From: Candidatus Methylomirabilota bacterium
GTDB taxonomy: Bacteria > Methylomirabilota > Methylomirabilia > Methylomirabilales > 2-02-FULL-66-22
Assembly (NCBI GenBank): GCA_016208645.1
Contig: JACQXP010000367.1
Coordinates: 1 to 7,723, forward strand
Length of the DNA stretch: 7,723 bases
Reading direction: 5' to 3'
Position numbers and translations under genes: made by a program. Under the pieces are notes generated by a model, which made no database searches, was not told the DNA's origin, and saw nothing but the letters and a program-made list of their open reading frames with translations. Below are positions 6,038 through 7,723 of the stretch, piece after piece (the first letter of the stretch is position 1; every line of letters starts with the position of its first letter).

Positions 6038-7399
6038 ATGGACGGCATCGTGTTTCAAGGACTCTGGCTGGAGGCCATTTTCATCGGGATTCTCGTCCTG
6101 CTGAACGGCTTTTTCGCCGGGGCCGAGGTCGCGCTGATCTCGGCCCGGCGGAGCCGCATCCAGCAACTCGCCGCCGGGGGCGACGCCCGCGCCCGGCGCG
6201 TGGCGCTGCTCCAGGAGGACCCGGATCGCTTCCTGGCCACGGTGCAGATCGGCGTGACCTTCATCGGGACGTTGGCCTCGGCCGTGGGCGGGGCCGCTTC
6301 GGTGCGGGCGCTGTCGCCCGTGATCCGGGAGATCCCCATCCCCGGGCTTCGCGCGGCCGCCGAGCCGGTCGCCCTGGCGGCGATGGTCGTGGTGATCAGC
6401 TATGTCATGCTGGTCCTGGGGGAGCTGGCGCCCAAGTCGCTGGCCCTGCGCCACGCCGTGGCGCTGGCCCGCTGGGCGGCCGGTCCCATTGACGGCCTGG
6501 CCCGCGCGACCTCCCTCCTCGTCCGCTTCCTCACCGCGTCCAACCGGTTCATCCTGCGCCTCCTGGGGCAGAAGGGGGCCGCGGAGCGGGCCTTCGTCTC
6601 CGAGGAGGAGGTGAAGCACATGCTGCAGGAAGGGCGCGTCCAGGGCGTCTTCGACAAAACGGAGGAGGAGCTGATCCACAGCGTCTTCGAGTTCACCGAG
6701 GCCTCGGTGAAGGAAGTGATGATCCCGCGGCCCCGCATCGAGGCCATCGACGTGGAGACGCCCGTGGAGCAGATCCTGGCCTACATCATCGAGACCGGCA
6801 AGTCCCGTTATCCCGTCTATCGCAACTCGCTGGACGAGATCCTGGGCATCCTCTACGACAAGGACCTCTTCCGCCTCATGGCGGAGAAGAAACCCATCGT
6901 GCTGACGGAGATCCTGCGGCCCCTCTTCTTCGCGCCCGAGACGGCGCAGGTGAGCCACCTGCTCAAGGAGATGCAGAAGCGCCGGATGCCCATGGCGCTG
7001 GTGGTGGATGAATACGGCGGGGTGAAGTGGCTGGTGACCATCGAGGACCTGATCGAGGAGATCGTGGGGGAGATCCAGGACGAGGCCGACCGGGAGCACC
7101 GGCCGGTCGAGCGGTTGCGCGACGGGTCCTACCTCGTGGACGCCTCCGTCAGCATCGGCGACCTGGCCGAGCAGCACCACCTGCCGTTCCCGGAGTCGGC
7201 CGAGTACGAGACCCTGGCCGGCTTCCTCCTCTCGCAGCTCGAGCAGATCCCGCGCGGTGGGGAGATCGTGACCTACCAGGACTGGCGCCTGACCATCGTG
7301 GACATGGATGGGCGACGCATTGCCCGCGTGAAGGTCGAGCGCCGCGGGCGGAGCGAGGGCCCCCCTCGCCCCAAGGACGCTCCGCGGGACACCCGATGA
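6038..7399 (+). CDS. CNNM/CorC-family membrane protein (DUF21, CBS pair, CorC_HlyC)
   Basis: A 453-residue inner-membrane protein of the hemolysin-like/CorC family, linked in characterised members to Mg2+ or other divalent-cation efflux. The DUF21 (CNNM) membrane domain covers about residues 9-190, with the hallmark NGFFAGAE at 23-30, QIGVTFIGTLASAVGG after it, and ELAPKS at 129-134. A CBS pair follows from about VMIPR (227-231), with SRYPVYRNSLDEILGI in the first CBS and MALVVDEYGG (DEYGG 324-328) plus LVTIEDLIEEIVGEI in the second; such pairs commonly bind adenine nucleotides. The C-terminal CorC_HlyC domain begins near DGSYLVDA (362) and ends with VKVERR. Length and domain order are normal. 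A GGAG site 6 bases upstream supports the start. The older name hemolysin does not imply a toxin. Confidence 0.93.
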   Translation: MDGIVFQGLWLEAIFIGILVLLNGFFAGAEVALISARRSRIQQLAAGGDARARRVALLQEDPDRFLATVQIGVTFIGTLASAVGGAASVRALSPVIREIPIPGLRAAAEPVALAAMVVVISYVMLVLGELAPKSLALRHAVALARWAAGPIDGLARATSLLVRFLTASNRFILRLLGQKGAAERAFVSEEEVKHMLQEGRVQGVFDKTEEELIHSVFEFTEASVKEVMIPRPRIEAIDVETPVEQILAYIIETGKSRYPVYRNSLDEILGILYDKDLFRLMAEKKPIVLTEILRPLFFAPETAQVSHLLKEMQKRRMPMALVVDEYGGVKWLVTIEDLIEEIVGEIQDEADREHRPVERLRDGSYLVDASVSIGDLAEQHHLPFPESAEYETLAGFLLSQLEQIPRGGEIVTYQDWRLTIVDMDGRRIARVKVERRGRSEGPPRPKDAPRDTR

Positions 7400-7439
7400 G
7401 GCACGCCTCCTTCCCGCCCGCAGGGCAGCGACGACGGCC

Positions 7440-7723
7440 ATGACCGCCCGCCTGCGGCTCCTCCTGCTCCTGACCTGTTTGGTCGCGGCCGTGGCGCTCG
7501 GCGTATTCATCCTGAGCCAGAGCCGCCCGGTCCGCCAGCGCGCCCTCGTCTGGGCCCAGGCGCTTTTGGCCGACGCCGTCGGGCGCGAGGTCCGGGTGGA
7601 GGAGGTGACGCTCCGGCCCTGGGCCGGGAGCCTGGAACTCACCCGGGTCCAGGTGGCCCGCGACGCGACGCTGGCCGACGGCCCGCTCTTCTCCGCGGAG
7701 GCGATCCGCGCGCGGTGGAGCTG
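7440..7723 (+). CDS. TamB/AsmA-like protein, N-terminus (window-truncated)
   Basis: An open frame from ATG 7440 runs off the window without a stop, giving 94 codons. It opens with a signal anchor (MTARLRLLLLLTCLVAAVAL, hydrophobic to about residue 25). Next comes an amphipathic stretch, then GREVRVEEVTLRPWAGSLEL followed by TRVQVARD, and PLFSAEAIRARWS. The order lgrevrv..v.lrp..g.leL..v.v.d...plf.ae.i...w is the N-terminal pattern of TamB/DUF490 and AsmA-like proteins, large periplasm-spanning beta-groove proteins tied to outer-membrane lipid or protein transport. It starts 40 bases after the corC stop with only a weak AGGGCAG-like ribosome site. The full length lies beyond the window, so TamB cannot be separated from other AsmA-like members. 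Confidence 0.72.
   Translation, partial: MTARLRLLLLLTCLVAAVALGVFILSQSRPVRQRALVWAQALLADAVGREVRVEEVTLRPWAGSLELTRVQVARDATLADGPLFSAEAIRARWS

Noticed and set aside
6021..6104. 27-codon frame from ATG 6021 overlapping the CorC start, considered as a leader peptide
   Set aside because: It has no ribosome binding site of its own and no attenuator-like structure follows; the ATG is likely part of the repeat boundary motif.

Overview
The window is a 7.7 kb stretch of GC-rich bacterial DNA with every gene on the + strand. An MlaE/MlaF/MlaD-type lipid transporter and a TamB/AsmA-like protein point to a Gram-negative (diderm) organism. The style of the genes (high GC, an MCE protein with a long repeat-bearing tail, a GH57/DUF3536 protein) fits deep-branching groups such as Rokubacteria/Methylomirabilota or deltaproteobacteria-like lineages. 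No marker gene allows a firm assignment, so this is a weak inference.

Layout: (1) 1-2431 is the end of an mla/MCE cluster: the C-terminal part of the MlaE permease, the MlaF ATPase overlapping it by 4 bases, and an MlaD/MCE protein. Two of these genes look damaged. mlaF has an in-frame TAG exactly where the serine of the ABC signature LSGG should be. The MCE protein appears to lack about 20 residues from the core of its MCE domain. (2) 2576-5071 is a GH57-family glycoside hydrolase with a DUF3536 C-terminal part. (3) 5214-5840 is a DUF502 membrane protein, followed at once by a terminator-like hairpin. (4) 6038-7399 is a CNNM/CorC-type (DUF21-CBS-CBS-CorC_HlyC) membrane protein. (5) 7440 to the window end is the N-terminus of a TamB/AsmA-like protein, cut by the window edge.

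The most unusual signal lies between the genes. The three larger gaps (2432-2575, 5072-5213, 5841-6037) are filled with degenerate DNA that keeps a 7-base phase. In 5073-5205 nineteen heptamers follow each other without a phase break while drifting from GAGAGCC through GTGAAAC to ACCCCTA. The other two gaps carry diverged heptamers of the GACAACC type arranged as large inverted repeats, and share a 28-base element at 25/28 identity in opposite orientations. The C-rich end of the middle array gives the minus strand a very regular G-quadruplex motif just before the DUF502 start codon. No gap exceeds 300 bases. The short gaps at 1284-1330 and 7400-7439 hold nothing recognisable beyond a ribosome binding site before the MCE gene.

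Functionally, MlaE/F/D and the TamB-like protein both suggest lipid traffic between inner and outer membrane. CorC and DUF502 are inner-membrane proteins, and GH57 enzymes act on alpha-glucans. Close co-orientation suggests one or a few transcription units, but the terminator after the DUF502 gene and the repeat-filled gaps argue against a single operon.
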